A stretch of 64,000 nt of DNA, taken from Tatlockia sp. (GTDB lineage Bacteria; Pseudomonadota; Gammaproteobacteria; Legionellales; Legionellaceae). Under the pieces are notes generated by a model. The model was not told where the DNA came from and did no database searches. It was given only the letters and a program-made list of their open reading frames with translations. Positions within the stretch are counted from its first letter, which is position 1, and each line of letters opens with the position of its first letter. Both the position numbers and the translations under genes were made by a program. Location: the NCBI GenBank assembly GCA_013697955.1, contig JACCVV010000012.1, forward strand, positions 62,001 to 126,000, read 5' to 3'. This document shows, in pieces, positions 9,032-18,405 of the stretch.

Positions 9032-10117
9032 TTAGCCAAATTGTATTAAATTTGGGGCTGGCTTTTCTGATTCTTCCATAAATTTAAATTTTAAAATTAG
9101 CTGACAAAGCTGTGCCTCTTTCCTGGAGCTATCAAAAACAGTTCGATAAATATTTTTTGCCTGATTTATAAAATCGAGTTTTTTATCAATGGACAAGGTA
9201 TTTCCAAGAGCTAAATTCAATTGATTCAAATAGAATTGGATAGGTATTATTTCAGAAAACTTAGCTCCTTTTTTTCTTGGATAATTATAAATGTCGGTCT
9301 TTGTTATTTCACTTTCAGAATCCACTCTTACATCAGTATCTTTATCCGTGTATCTATTTCTAAATTCAGTGAGCGTCTCATTCTTATGGATAATATTCTT
9401 CCTATCCTTATCACTATATTGATTTAAAAATGAAGTTATTTGACAAGTTTTTAACAATTCGTCCGGCAATTTAGTTACTAGATAACACTTCTCTTTCTTT
9501 AAACTCTGGCCCTTTAAAACCTTTAATAAATCCTGGATATAATAATCCCTATGTTTGGAAGAGAACGCCGTACAGTCTCTTGCAAAAACCAAGGCATCGG
9601 TAAAGCAGGAATAGGTATCCGCCTGCCGCGTCCGATCCATAAAATAGACATCGATACCCGTATGATTATTAATATAATCTGCAGATTGGGTTGAACTTAT
9701 CTTCGAAGCCAGAGAATTGGCAATAAAAATAACCTCAGTGTTGCCCTCCTTGATATAAATACTTGGAATTGCATGTGAACAATCCATGCCCCATAGAAAT
9801 GCTTTGCGGTAATTCTCTTTGTCGCTAAGTTCGGTTGTGCCTTTGAATGTATTAATACTTTTTGCAAGATCAATTTGAAAGGAGGATTGTGTATGACAAA
9901 ACTCAATATTGCACCCATATTTGTTGGTGTAGTACTCAGCTATCAACATAGAGCCTTTTAAACTTGGTGAAGAGACTCTGTTTTTGTAAGCGTTACATAT
10001 ATACGAATCTTCAGTGGTGGAATAGAACAGGGAAAACTTAAATTTCTCCAATCTTATAGATTGTTTATCCAATTCATTAGCTTTTTCACTTGTAGTTGGC
10101 TCCAATTTTCTTTTCAT
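9032..10117 (-). CDS. Putative effector with YopJ-like (C55) His/Cys core
   Basis: 361 residues, no signal peptide. The centre resembles YopJ/AvrRxv acetyltransferases: CSHAIPSIYI with His115, a beta-strand VIFIAN, then VYFMDRTRQADTYSCFTDAL with Gln165 and Cys171 followed by a helix (ALVFARD). The His-to-Cys distance (56) is close to YopJ (63). The acid expected about 19 residues after His is not a Glu; Asn134 is at that spacing, so the triad may be altered. The C-terminus has EESEKP and ends LIQFG, similar to Dot/Icm E-block signals. It is convergent with the nuclease-like gene 28 bp away. A clan CE protease or deubiquitinase is the main alternative. Confidence 0.5.
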   Translation of the reverse strand: MKRKLEPTTSEKANELDKQSIRLEKFKFSLFYSTTEDSYICNAYKNRVSSPSLKGSMLIAEYYTNKYGCNIEFCHTQSSFQIDLAKSINTFKGTTELSDKENYRKAFLWGMDCSHAIPSIYIKEGNTEVIFIANSLASKISSTQSADYINNHTGIDVYFMDRTRQADTYSCFTDALVFARDCTAFSSKHRDYYIQDLLKVLKGQSLKKEKCYLVTKLPDELLKTCQITSFLNQYSDKDRKNIIHKNETLTEFRNRYTDKDTDVRVDSESEITKTDIYNYPRKKGAKFSEIIPIQFYLNQLNLALGNTLSIDKKLDFINQAKNIYRTVFDSSRKEAQLCQLILKFKFMEESEKPAPNLIQFG

Positions 10118-10266
10118 GATATTTGATCATCTCTGGATAAAAATTAATGTGATTAATATTTATACTCTATTGTTATAATGAAACTGCATGCTATCAATAG
10201 CTAAGAAGTCCTGGATCTAAAGAAATTAGGGCATAAATCAAGTTAAGCGAATTTTTGGTGTACGAT

Positions 10267-10986
10267 TTAACCAAGTAGCCAGATATCAAAGCGAATAACT
10301 TTGCCTTCAATACTTAAATCTGGCTTTAAAATGGGTGATAAGTGTTGCGGCCATTTGACTACAATTCTTTTTAGCGCTCTTTTACGAGCTAATTCAATTA
10401 ATAAATGGGCGTCCTCATCGGTTCCAAAGAGTTGCTGCAAAGCTTGCATGTCTTTTTTTACCAAAGCTGCCTTTTGCCTTGTTGGATGCATGGGATCTAT
10501 ATAAATAACGTCTGGAAAATCATTAGGGGTCAACGATTGCAGATAATCTTTGGAATCAACTTGTTTTAAGGTTAATTTCAAATTTTTTTTTGATTGCTCA
10601 TTTTGACGCATTAAACCATCATTCAACAAAGCTGCAAGTATGGGCTGCCGCTCAAGCATCAATACTTCAGCTCCAAAACTTGCAAGCACTGCGGCATCAC
10701 GCCCCCATCCAGCAGTTGCGTCAATAATTCGAAGACCCTTTGCGGGCTTGCACGCTCGAACCAAGCCCTGCTTTTTTCCTGCATCACGACGCACCTGCCA
10801 GGTTTTTGAATCAAAATCGCTATATAAGGCTGAGAAATGAGCCATTTTTAACAACAGTTTATCCGTTGTAACTATCAATTTTTCTTCAGAATCATTATTT
10901 ATAGGCAAACCAAGTGATTCAGCCAATGTCAACGCTTGCTGATAGAGTGATTCCGTCTCATACCCAACTGACAAATGTTTCTTCAT
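10267..10986 (-). CDS. rsmJ: 16S rRNA (guanine1516-N2)-methyltransferase RsmJ
   Basis: SAM-dependent methyltransferase modifying G1516 of 16S rRNA. 239 residues. The SAM-binding motif IIDATAGWGRDAAVLASFGA, the LERQP acidic strand, the VIYIDPMHPTR catalytic loop and the RKRALKRIVVKWP C-terminal strand are all characteristic of the YhiQ/RsmJ family. The start overlaps the gmhB stop by 4 bp (ATGA type), so it is the last gene of a glyQ-glyS-gmhB-rsmJ unit. Confidence 0.92.
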   Translation of the reverse strand: MKKHLSVGYETESLYQQALTLAESLGLPINNDSEEKLIVTTDKLLLKMAHFSALYSDFDSKTWQVRRDAGKKQGLVRACKPAKGLRIIDATAGWGRDAAVLASFGAEVLMLERQPILAALLNDGLMRQNEQSKKNLKLTLKQVDSKDYLQSLTPNDFPDVIYIDPMHPTRQKAALVKKDMQALQQLFGTDEDAHLLIELARKRALKRIVVKWPQHLSPILKPDLSIEGKVIRFDIWLLG

Positions 10987-11519
10987 TTACTAGCCAATAA
11001 ATGATCCACATATTGGGAAAGTGAATTGAAAACAGGGACATGAAGATAGTCTTGCAAACCGACTCGGTCAGTCATCGGGGACAAGACCAAAACAGGCTTG
11101 GCGCCAGCCGCTTCGGCAGCTTGTATATCAGAAACCCTGTCACCAACAAAGGGGACATCGGTTAACGGATAGCCTAAGCGTTTTCCTAGGGAAAGAAGCA
11201 TTCCAGGTTGCGGTTTTCGACAAAAACAACCGCTATCGGGCATATGTTTGCAGTATTCAATTAAACCAATTTCACCACCAGCCGCATTTACCAGTTCCTG
11301 CATTTTGTTATGGATAGCTGCAAGTTCTTGTTCAGAATAATATCCCCGGGAGATCCCGGATTGATTTGTAGCTACCCCTATAAGATAGCCTGCCTGAGTC
11401 AAACGAGCTATTGCCTCAATTGAACCCGTAATAGGTACAAACTCATCGACAGTCTTAATGTAGTGCAAGGAGTCTTGATTTATAACTCCATCCCGATCTA
11501 AAAAAATTAGTTTTTCCAT
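10983..11519 (-). CDS. gmhB: D-glycero-beta-D-manno-heptose 1,7-bisphosphate 7-phosphatase
   Basis: HAD-superfamily phosphatase of the ADP-heptose pathway for the lipopolysaccharide inner core. 178 residues. FLDRDGVIN (Asp8, Asp10) is HAD motif I, VATNQSGISRG motif II, and the zinc-binding loop CKHMPDSGCFCRKP with three Cys and a His is typical of GmhB; FVGDRVSDIQAA is motif IV. It overlaps rsmJ by 4 bp and lies 47 bp after glyS. Confidence 0.93.
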   Translation of the reverse strand: MEKLIFLDRDGVINQDSLHYIKTVDEFVPITGSIEAIARLTQAGYLIGVATNQSGISRGYYSEQELAAIHNKMQELVNAAGGEIGLIEYCKHMPDSGCFCRKPQPGMLLSLGKRLGYPLTDVPFVGDRVSDIQAAEAAGAKPVLVLSPMTDRVGLQDYLHVPVFNSLSQYVDHLLASK

Positions 11520-11566
11520 AGTATTTTAGCTCTAACAGCGCTTCGAAATTTCTTCATACCCAAGTT

Positions 11567-13642
11567 CTAAGAGGTAATTTTTGAAATATCAGCAACTCCC
11601 TGTAATAAAGATTGCAACCTTGCTAATAAAAGCAAACGGTTCTTTTTGACTGAATGATTGTCAATCATTACCATCACGTTTTCAAAAAAGGCATCAACAG
11701 GTTCACGTAAACTGGCAAGCTGACTCAATATTTTTTCGTAATCGCCCTTTTCATAAAGTGGTTTAATGAGTTGTTCAATCGCATGTAAATGGGTAAAAAG
11801 TGCTTTTTCAGACCCTTCTTGCAGCAAATTTTCATCAATCTGGTCAGTTTCAACAAATTTCTCAGCTTGCTGCAAAATATTGTTTACCCGTTTACAAGCG
11901 GCTGATAAAGCGGTTGCTTCAGATAATTTAACAAAAGAAGAAAGTGCATGGATACGTTTATCAAAATCATAAAGGCAATCATCCTGACGTGCTTTAACGG
12001 CCGAGACCAAATCAGTGCCAAAGCCAATTCCTTGATAATAAGACTGCATACGATCCAGGATAAATGGTTTTAATTCAGCAACCAAGGGCTCAGTTTGTAG
12101 TCCCAGTTTTTCACTATAAATTTTATGAGTCTCAGCTATTAGCTTAGATAAATAAAGCGGCTTAGGACTAGCTAGTAGCAAGCGAACCACTGCCAGTGCG
12201 TGACGACGTAATTTAAAGGGATCTTTTACTCCGGATGGTTTTTGCCCTATTGCAAAAATTCCTACCAGGGTATCCAGACGATCAGACAGTGACAAAGCCA
12301 AGCCCAGATTGGTTTCTGGTAATTTATCAGCTGCAAAACGCGGCATGTATTGCTCATTAAGTGCTAGGGCTACACTTTTAGCTTCCCCGTCATTAAGAGC
12401 GTAATAATAGCCCATGAGACCTTGTAGCTCAGGAAATTCACCAACCATTCCTGTTAATAAATCACATTTGCTTAGAAGAGCTGCTCGGCCTGCCTGCTCT
12501 TTATCGACGTCTAAAGCTTCGGCTAGTAATTCCATCAATGATTGCAAACGATTTGTTTTTTCTTTAAGGCTACCTAATTTAACTTGAAAAACTACCTTCT
12601 CAGTAGCATCAAGATAACTGGTTAGGGGCTGTTTTTTATCCAAATTGAAGAAAAAAGCCGCGTCACTTAAGCGCGCTCTCATTACTTTTTCATTACCAGC
12701 AATAACTTGCTGTGAATTTGAACTATTAATATTAGCAACTGTAATAAAATGCGCTAATAATTGGCCTTTATTATTTTGCAAGGCAAAACATTTTTGATGG
12801 GATTGCATTGAAGCAATTAAAGCTTCTGCAGGAACGCTTAGGAAACTCTCTTCAAAATTAGCCGTAAGGGCCTGAGGCCATTCAACAATTGAGGTCACTT
12901 CATCAATTAAGGCCTCTGGCATAATCGCATTTGCTTCCTTTTGCGAAGCCAATTGTTCTACTTGTTCGACAATTAAAGCTCGTCTTTCTTTAAAATTAGC
13001 AATTACAAAGGCTTCTTTTAATAAAGACTCATAATGTTCTGCCTTTGAAATTTCAATAGCCTGTGGGTGATGGAAGCGATGGCCATAACTATACCGGTTT
13101 GTTTTAACCCCTAAGATCTCAGCATCAATTAGATTTTCATCCAATAACAAGAGAGCCCAATGGACTGGGCGCACAAATTCAAATTCTCCAGTGCCCCAGC
13201 GCATTTGCCTAACAATGGGTAAGGTCGCTAGTGCTTGATTTAATATATCGCCTAATAACTCAGCGGTATTAGCCCCTTGCGTACTAACTTGATGGACAAG
13301 CCAATCCCCTTTATCGCTTTTTGAACGTGTTAGTTCTTCAGGCGCAACATTGCAGGATTTAGCAAAACCCAGCAAAGCGGGTGTAGGTTGACCTTGTGAA
13401 TCATAGGCTGCAATTAAAGAAGGTCCTCGGCGTATTTGCGTCTGTCCAGGCTGTTTTTCCGCTAGGTCTTTAATATAGATTCCTAAACGTCTGGGCGTTG
13501 CAAAAGTGCGTAGTTCACCGTATGAAATTTGAGCTTTATTAAAAGCCGCGGTTAAATTGGAAGCCAACGCTTCAGCTAAAACTGAAACCGAACCGGAAGG
13601 AAGTTCTTCACAACCTAATTCAAATAAAAAATCATTCGCCAT
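11567..13642 (-). CDS. glyS: Glycyl-tRNA synthetase beta subunit
   Basis: Beta subunit of the alpha2beta2 glycyl-tRNA synthetase; it recognises tRNA. 691 residues, the normal length (E. coli 689). It begins [14 protein letters not shown], carries the ATPRRLGIY segment, the HD-like [10 protein letters not shown] and [13 protein letters not shown] segments, and a C-terminal DALR-type anticodon domain ([11 protein letters not shown]). It overlaps glyQ by 11 bp. Confidence 0.96.
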   Translation of the reverse strand: MANDFLFELGCEELPSGSVSVLAEALASNLTAAFNKAQISYGELRTFATPRRLGIYIKDLAEKQPGQTQIRRGPSLIAAYDSQGQPTPALLGFAKSCNVAPEELTRSKSDKGDWLVHQVSTQGANTAELLGDILNQALATLPIVRQMRWGTGEFEFVRPVHWALLLLDENLIDAEILGVKTNRYSYGHRFHHPQAIEISKAEHYESLLKEAFVIANFKERRALIVEQVEQLASQKEANAIMPEALIDEVTSIVEWPQALTANFEESFLSVPAEALIASMQSHQKCFALQNNKGQLLAHFITVANINSSNSQQVIAGNEKVMRARLSDAAFFFNLDKKQPLTSYLDATEKVVFQVKLGSLKEKTNRLQSLMELLAEALDVDKEQAGRAALLSKCDLLTGMVGEFPELQGLMGYYYALNDGEAKSVALALNEQYMPRFAADKLPETNLGLALSLSDRLDTLVGIFAIGQKPSGVKDPFKLRRHALAVVRLLLASPKPLYLSKLIAETHKIYSEKLGLQTEPLVAELKPFILDRMQSYYQGIGFGTDLVSAVKARQDDCLYDFDKRIHALSSFVKLSEATALSAACKRVNNILQQAEKFVETDQIDENLLQEGSEKALFTHLHAIEQLIKPLYEKGDYEKILSQLASLREPVDAFFENVMVMIDNHSVKKNRLLLLARLQSLLQGVADISKITS

Positions 13643-14537
13643 TAGACACCTTTAGCATAGGAAAGTTTAGGGCTGCGCGAGCATCATAATAAGCTTGGGC
13701 TACAGCTTTTGATAGCTGCCTCACTTTCAGGATATAACGTTGACGCTCAGTTACCGAAATTGCACGTCTTGCATCCAATAAATTAAAGGCATGAGAGGCT
13801 TTAATTACCATTTCATAGGCGGGTAAGGGAAGATTTAAAGCCACTAATTTTTGGGCTTCATTTTCATAATAGTTAAATTGATGAAATAAGCCCTCGACAT
13901 TGGCGTGTTCAAAATTAAAAGCCGACATTTCTACTTCATTTTGATGGAACACATCGCCGTAAGTTATCAGACCACTATTCGTTCTGCACCAGGGAAGATC
14001 GAATAAATTATCTACAGCTAGAATATACATGGCTAGGCGCTCAAGACCGTAAGTCAGTTCCCCAGTTATCGGTTTACATACCAAGCCGCCAACCTGTTGA
14101 AAATAGGTAAATTGTGAGACTTCCATGCCGTTTTGCCACACTTCCCAACCGAGTCCCCAAGCACCTAGGGTCGGAGATTCCCAATTGTCTTCAACGAATC
14201 GAATATCATCCGCAAGCGGATCAACGCCTAAAGCGCGAAGCGAATCCAGGTATTTTTCCTGAATATCCAGAGGGGAAGGTTTTAATATTACCTGAAACTG
14301 GTAGTAATGCTGGACACGGTTTGGATTCTCACCATAGCGGCCATCGGTTGGGCGTCGGGAAGGCTGAACATAGGCTGCTGACCATGGTTCAGGACCTATT
14401 GCTCGTAGAAAAGTGGCTGGATGAAAAGTTCCAGCACCCACTTCCATATCTAGAGGTTGTAATAAGACGCAGCCCTGTGCAGCCCAAAATTGCTGCAAAA
14501 CTAGAATAATATCTTGAAATGTGTCTGGTTTTGTCAT
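13632..14537 (-). CDS. glyQ: Glycyl-tRNA synthetase alpha subunit
   Basis: Catalytic class II synthetase subunit making glycyl-adenylate. 301 residues, matching the family. It opens [18 protein letters not shown], then [19 protein letters not shown] and [20 protein letters not shown], which are the strongly conserved N-terminal blocks; GLERLAMYI is motif 3. First gene of the glyQ-glyS-gmhB-rsmJ unit. No riboswitch or T-box is visible in the 160 bp upstream. Confidence 0.97.
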   Translation of the reverse strand: MTKPDTFQDIILVLQQFWAAQGCVLLQPLDMEVGAGTFHPATFLRAIGPEPWSAAYVQPSRRPTDGRYGENPNRVQHYYQFQVILKPSPLDIQEKYLDSLRALGVDPLADDIRFVEDNWESPTLGAWGLGWEVWQNGMEVSQFTYFQQVGGLVCKPITGELTYGLERLAMYILAVDNLFDLPWCRTNSGLITYGDVFHQNEVEMSAFNFEHANVEGLFHQFNYYENEAQKLVALNLPLPAYEMVIKASHAFNLLDARRAISVTERQRYILKVRQLSKAVAQAYYDARAALNFPMLKVSNGE

Positions 14538-14661
14538 TTGTTTCTCGAGATAGGATTACATCAAATTAAGTCGAGATAGTATCATTCTTTGTATCTGAAC
14601 CAAATGTATGCGATGTCTTTGCCTTTAATGTGATAAGTCTAAATTATTAATCATTTATTAC

Positions 14662-14690
14662 TCACTCTCCATTAATTTAGTGGAGAGTGA
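14662..14690 (-). terminator. Perfect inverted repeat downstream of the DsbA2-like gene
   Basis: TCACTCTCCA (14662-14671) pairs over 10 bp with TGGAGAGTGA (14681-14690) around a 9-nt loop. It starts 11 bp past the stop of the dsbA-like gene. There is no T-run on either strand, so it may act as a processing or stability hairpin rather than an intrinsic terminator. Confidence 0.5.
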
Positions 14691-14700
14691 GAGTTTCACA

Positions 14701-15495
14701 TTAAGAGCTAGCACCCTCTTTTTTGATCATTTCTTCCAACGATTTCTCACTAGCTGCGCCAGGAATAAAGGTTGGTGTACTACCTTGTTTAATTTTACCT
14801 TGATTTGTACCACTAACGATAAAGGCTGGCGTTCCCATCAGATGTAGTTTTTCAGCTAACTCACGATTCAAACTCAGGGCATCAGTTACGGTTTTTGAGT
14901 TCATATCAGTTTTTAATTTAGCTAGATCCAGACCAGCTGTTTTAGCCGCTTTCATAATGAGCTCTTCGTTTAAACGTCCTTCCTGATTGAAAAGCGCGGC
15001 ATGCATCGCTGCATATTTGCCTTGCATCGCAGCAGCCAATGCGGCCTTGGATGCTAGTTCAGAGCTTTCGCCGAAAATGGGAAATTCTTTATAAATCACG
15101 CGTAGATTAGGATTTCTTTTAATTAAACCAGAAATAACAGGTTCCATTTTTTTGCAATGAATACATTGATAGTCAAAGAATTCGACCAGAGTTACATTAC
15201 CTTTTGGATTACCTGCTACAGTCAAATCATCCCCAAATACTTGAGCGGCATTGCTTTGAATAGCAGCTTGAGCCTGAACCTGCATATTTTGCTGTTGTTT
15301 TTGCTGTAGAGCTTGGGAGGCTTCCAGTAAGACTTCTGGGTTATTAACCAAATAATCGTGAACTAACTTTTCAAGCTGTTTGGTTTGGGTTTCAGAAAAA
15401 TTAGTTGTACTTGTATCAGCAGCTGCAGCCATGGCACCAGGCGCTATCATTGCTGTCATTAAAGCACTAGCAGTTAAAAAACTTGTAAATTTCAC
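14701..15495 (-). CDS. Periplasmic DsbA2/Com1-like thiol:disulfide oxidoreductase
   Basis: 264-residue exported thioredoxin-fold protein. Residues 1-23 are a signal peptide ending AMA. Residues 35-85 form a Gln-rich helix like the N-terminal dimerisation segment of the Com1/DsbG-type family. The active site is CIHC (Cys111-Cys114) after VEFFDYQ, and the cis-proline loop is GTPAF. In L. pneumophila the related DsbA2 is needed for folding Dot/Icm and other exported proteins; the same role is inferred here. Single gene with a hairpin after it. Confidence 0.85.
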   Translation of the reverse strand: MKFTSFLTASALMTAMIAPGAMAAAADTSTTNFSETQTKQLEKLVHDYLVNNPEVLLEASQALQQKQQQNMQVQAQAAIQSNAAQVFGDDLTVAGNPKGNVTLVEFFDYQCIHCKKMEPVISGLIKRNPNLRVIYKEFPIFGESSELASKAALAAAMQGKYAAMHAALFNQEGRLNEELIMKAAKTAGLDLAKLKTDMNSKTVTDALSLNRELAEKLHLMGTPAFIVSGTNQGKIKQGSTPTFIPGAASEKSLEEMIKKEGASS

Positions 15496-15593
15496 TCTAT
15501 TCCCCTTAGATGATAATCAAAATTATTTTGCCCGCAAACCCTAGCACCAGCTTGGATTAAATACAATATTTTATCTGAGAAAAAATAAGGCAT

Positions 15594-17783
15594 TTAAAAA
15601 GCGGTACAATCGTCTTCGAGAATGGTCAGATTGGCATAGGCTAAAACCAACCACTTTGAGCCTTCGTTAACAAATTTAATTTGCACACGGGTGTGCGCGC
15701 CTGAGCCTTCTACTGCCAAGACAACCCCTTGTCCGAATTTGTTATGACTGACTGTTTGGCCAAGTCTTAATCCCGCTTCTTTCGCAGCAAAGTCAGAAGG
15801 CGACTTTGAATTTTGCATTACAGGAGCCTGAAAACGTGCTTTAACCCGCACTTCTTCAACCAACTCTTCAGGTAATTCCCGTAAAAAACGTGAAGGACGA
15901 TGATATTCCTCACGACCATAGAGTCTTCGAACTTCGGCATAGGACAAAATTAATTTCTGCTTTGCACGTGTCATGCCCACGTAGCAAAGGCGCCTTTCTT
16001 CTTCTAAACGGCCAGGTTCCTCGATGGACTGTTTACCAGGGAACACGCCCTCTTCCATTCCTGCTAAAAAGACCAAAGGAAATTCCAGGCCCTTAGCGGA
16101 GTGAATTGTCATCAGATGGACATAGCGCTCATGCTCAGCCGCCTGCATTTCACCAGCTTCCAAAGAGGCATGTGCTAGAAATGCGATTAAAAGGGGAAGT
16201 TCATCCTCTTCACTTTGTTCGTAACGGAACTCTTTAGCCGCATTGATCAATTCCTGCAAATTGTCTAACCTTGACTCCGATTTATCGCCTTTTATTTTGG
16301 AAAAATGTGCATATAAACCACTTGATTCAATCACTGTGCCTATTTGCTCATCGAGCTCCATGTGGGCAATTTTTTGTTTTAATCTTTCGATCAACTCAAT
16401 AAATTTAGCTAAAGCAGAGGCAGCACGCTGAGGTAAACAATGCTCTTCTGATATCATTTTCGCCGCTTGCCATAAAGAAAATTGCTTGTTCCGTGCTGAA
16501 TAACGAATTTCCTCCAGCGTTTTTTCCCCGATGCCACGAGTTGGGAAATTAACAATTCGTTCGAAGGCTGTATCGTCATCGGCATTCGCCAAAAGCCTTA
16601 AATAAGCTAAACAGTCTTTGATTTCCGCCCGTTCAAAAAAGCGCAATCCGCCATGAATACGGTAGGCAATTCCACCTCGAAGAAGGGCTTCTTCAAGGAC
16701 CCGGGATTGGGCATTTGAACGATATAAAATAGCAATTTCATCAGCACTACGACCTTGATTTAACTCTGCAGCAATCCGTTCACTAACAAATCGCGCTTCT
16801 TCAAGTTCATTAAAGGCAGAGTAGACCACAATTTTTTCACCGGTAGCCCCGGCAGTCCACAAGGCTTTGCCCATTCTGGAATTATTATTATTTATTAAGG
16901 CATTAGCAGCATCAAGAATAGTGGATGTGGAACGATAATTTTGCTCTAGCCTAACAATCTGTGTATTTTTAAAATCATTTGAAAATTTTTGAATATTTTC
17001 AACTTTGGCACCACGCCAACCATAGATTGACTGGTCGTCGTCACCCACTGCCATTACCGCAGCATGCTCGCCCGCAAGCAAGCGAATCCAGGCATATTGA
17101 ATAGTGTTTGTATCCTGAAACTCATCAACTAAAATGGCCTGAAACCGTTGCCGATAAGAGTTCAAAAGCACAGTATTATCTCTTAGTAGCTCGTGTGTTC
17201 TTAATAGCAATTCAGCAAAATCTATAACACCAGCTGTTTGACAAGCCTGTTCATAGGCTTTATAGATTTCGACTAAGGTTCGTCCAGGATCATAATTAAA
17301 AACATTGATATGCTGGGGGCGTAAACCTTCATCTTTTTTGCCATTTATAAAAGACTGTGCCTGTTTAACAGGCCATTGTTCATCATCAAGATTTAAAGCA
17401 GAAATCACTCTTTTTATTACCCGCGCCTGATCCTCGCTATCAAGTATATGAAAGTGTTCAGGTAAACTTGCCTCATTATAATGACGTCGTAACAACCTAT
17501 GGCACAAACCATGAAACGTTCCCACCCAAAGACCTGACACAGGCAAGGCCAGCATATGATTCAAACGTTGTTTCATCTCACCTGCTGCTTTATTAGTGAA
17601 GGTGACCGCTAATATTGAATGAGGAGAAAGTTGTTGTTGTTCAATAAGCCAGGCAATTCGACTTACCAAAACTCGAGTTTTTCCGGAGCCGGCGCCAGCA
17701 AGAACTAAAGTATTGCCAAGAGGTGCGGTTACAGCTTCACGTTGCCTTTCATTTAAGCCATTTAGCAGTACAGTTTCTGTCAT
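15594..17783 (-). CDS. uvrD: DNA helicase II UvrD
   Basis: Superfamily 1A 3'-5' helicase for nucleotide excision and mismatch repair. 729 residues. Motifs: NERQREAVTAP (Q motif), AGAGSGKT (Walker A, 30-37), AVTFTNKAAGEM (Ia), VDEFQDTN (Walker B), GDDDQSIYGWRGA (III), LEQNYRS (IV), HSAKGLEFPLVFLAGMEEGVFP (V) and YVGMTRAKQKL (VI). The C-terminal ~60 residues form the Tudor-like domain (GQTVSHNKFGQGVVL). Rep or PcrA are alternatives, but the C-terminal VXHXXFGXG module fits UvrD. Confidence 0.95.
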   Translation of the reverse strand: MTETVLLNGLNERQREAVTAPLGNTLVLAGAGSGKTRVLVSRIAWLIEQQQLSPHSILAVTFTNKAAGEMKQRLNHMLALPVSGLWVGTFHGLCHRLLRRHYNEASLPEHFHILDSEDQARVIKRVISALNLDDEQWPVKQAQSFINGKKDEGLRPQHINVFNYDPGRTLVEIYKAYEQACQTAGVIDFAELLLRTHELLRDNTVLLNSYRQRFQAILVDEFQDTNTIQYAWIRLLAGEHAAVMAVGDDDQSIYGWRGAKVENIQKFSNDFKNTQIVRLEQNYRSTSTILDAANALINNNNSRMGKALWTAGATGEKIVVYSAFNELEEARFVSERIAAELNQGRSADEIAILYRSNAQSRVLEEALLRGGIAYRIHGGLRFFERAEIKDCLAYLRLLANADDDTAFERIVNFPTRGIGEKTLEEIRYSARNKQFSLWQAAKMISEEHCLPQRAASALAKFIELIERLKQKIAHMELDEQIGTVIESSGLYAHFSKIKGDKSESRLDNLQELINAAKEFRYEQSEEDELPLLIAFLAHASLEAGEMQAAEHERYVHLMTIHSAKGLEFPLVFLAGMEEGVFPGKQSIEEPGRLEEERRLCYVGMTRAKQKLILSYAEVRRLYGREEYHRPSRFLRELPEELVEEVRVKARFQAPVMQNSKSPSDFAAKEAGLRLGQTVSHNKFGQGVVLAVEGSGAHTRVQIKFVNEGSKWLVLAYANLTILEDDCTAF

Positions 17784-17919
17784 TAAAAGTCCAAAATAAA
17801 TTCTGTTCTAATATAATGATGCGACAATATCACAAGGTTTTTTACAAATATCCTTTTATTTTACCTTTTTTTATAAAAAACTATTGTCCCAAGTCCCTAT
17901 TTTACGATATGTTGAAATT

Positions 17920-17942
17920 ATCCCGAATAAAAACGGGATTTT
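17920..17942 (+). other. Short hairpin in the cold-shock gene leader
   Basis: ATCCCG (17920-17925) pairs with CGGGAT (17934-17939), followed by three T. It sits about 75 bp before the cold-shock start. It could be part of a temperature-responsive leader or a weak attenuator; the sequence alone does not decide. Confidence 0.25.
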
Positions 17943-18016
17943 AAAAGTCATTTATGGACGAATGCATAAGCACAACCAGTGACAAATTGGTTGACGATAT
18001 ATCAAGGAGAGGATTG

Positions 18017-18238
18017 ATGGCTAGAGGCGAAGTAAAATGGTTCAATAATGCTAAAGGCTGGGGATTTATCATGCCTGAAGGCGGTGGTGAAGATATTTTT
18101 GTACACTTCTCAGCAATTCAAGGTACCGGCTATAAAACTTTAGTACCCGGGCAGCCTGTAAATTATGACCTGGAAAAAGGTGATCGTGGGCTTCACGCTT
18201 CTAATGTTGTTGCTCTCACAGAACTAGCTGATGCCTAA
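18017..18238 (+). CDS. Cold-shock domain protein
   Basis: 73-residue single cold-shock domain (OB fold) binding single-stranded RNA/DNA. RNP1 is [11 protein letters not shown] and RNP2 is DIFVHFSAI. The start at 18017 is set by AAGGAGAGGA just upstream; an ATG at 17954 in the same frame would add 21 residues with no family match. It reads CspD/CspA-like ([17 protein letters not shown]); which paralog cannot be told. Confidence 0.93.
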   Translation: MARGEVKWFNNAKGWGFIMPEGGGEDIFVHFSAIQGTGYKTLVPGQPVNYDLEKGDRGLHASNVVALTELADA

Positions 18239-18405
18239 AATTAAGATCAATTAAACATTTTCCGTGACGCGTTCGTAAGAGAAAAAGAGGTTTTTTGTCT
18301 TGCGAATCCGCGTCCTTCAGAAGATGAATGGATTAGCTTGAAAATTAGTCCTTGTTCTACTCTTGTTGTATGATTGCCAATCTTTTAATTGACAAGATCT
18401 TCAAC

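Noticed and set aside
10143-10157. Two ATTAAT copies upstream of the YopJ-like gene, considered as a PmrA box
   Set aside because: The copies are 9 bp apart start to start, not 11, and the flanking bases do not match the half-site in the direction of the gene.
14114-14509. 131-codon plus-strand frame
   Set aside because: It is the antisense shadow of glyQ, whose translation is fully conserved.
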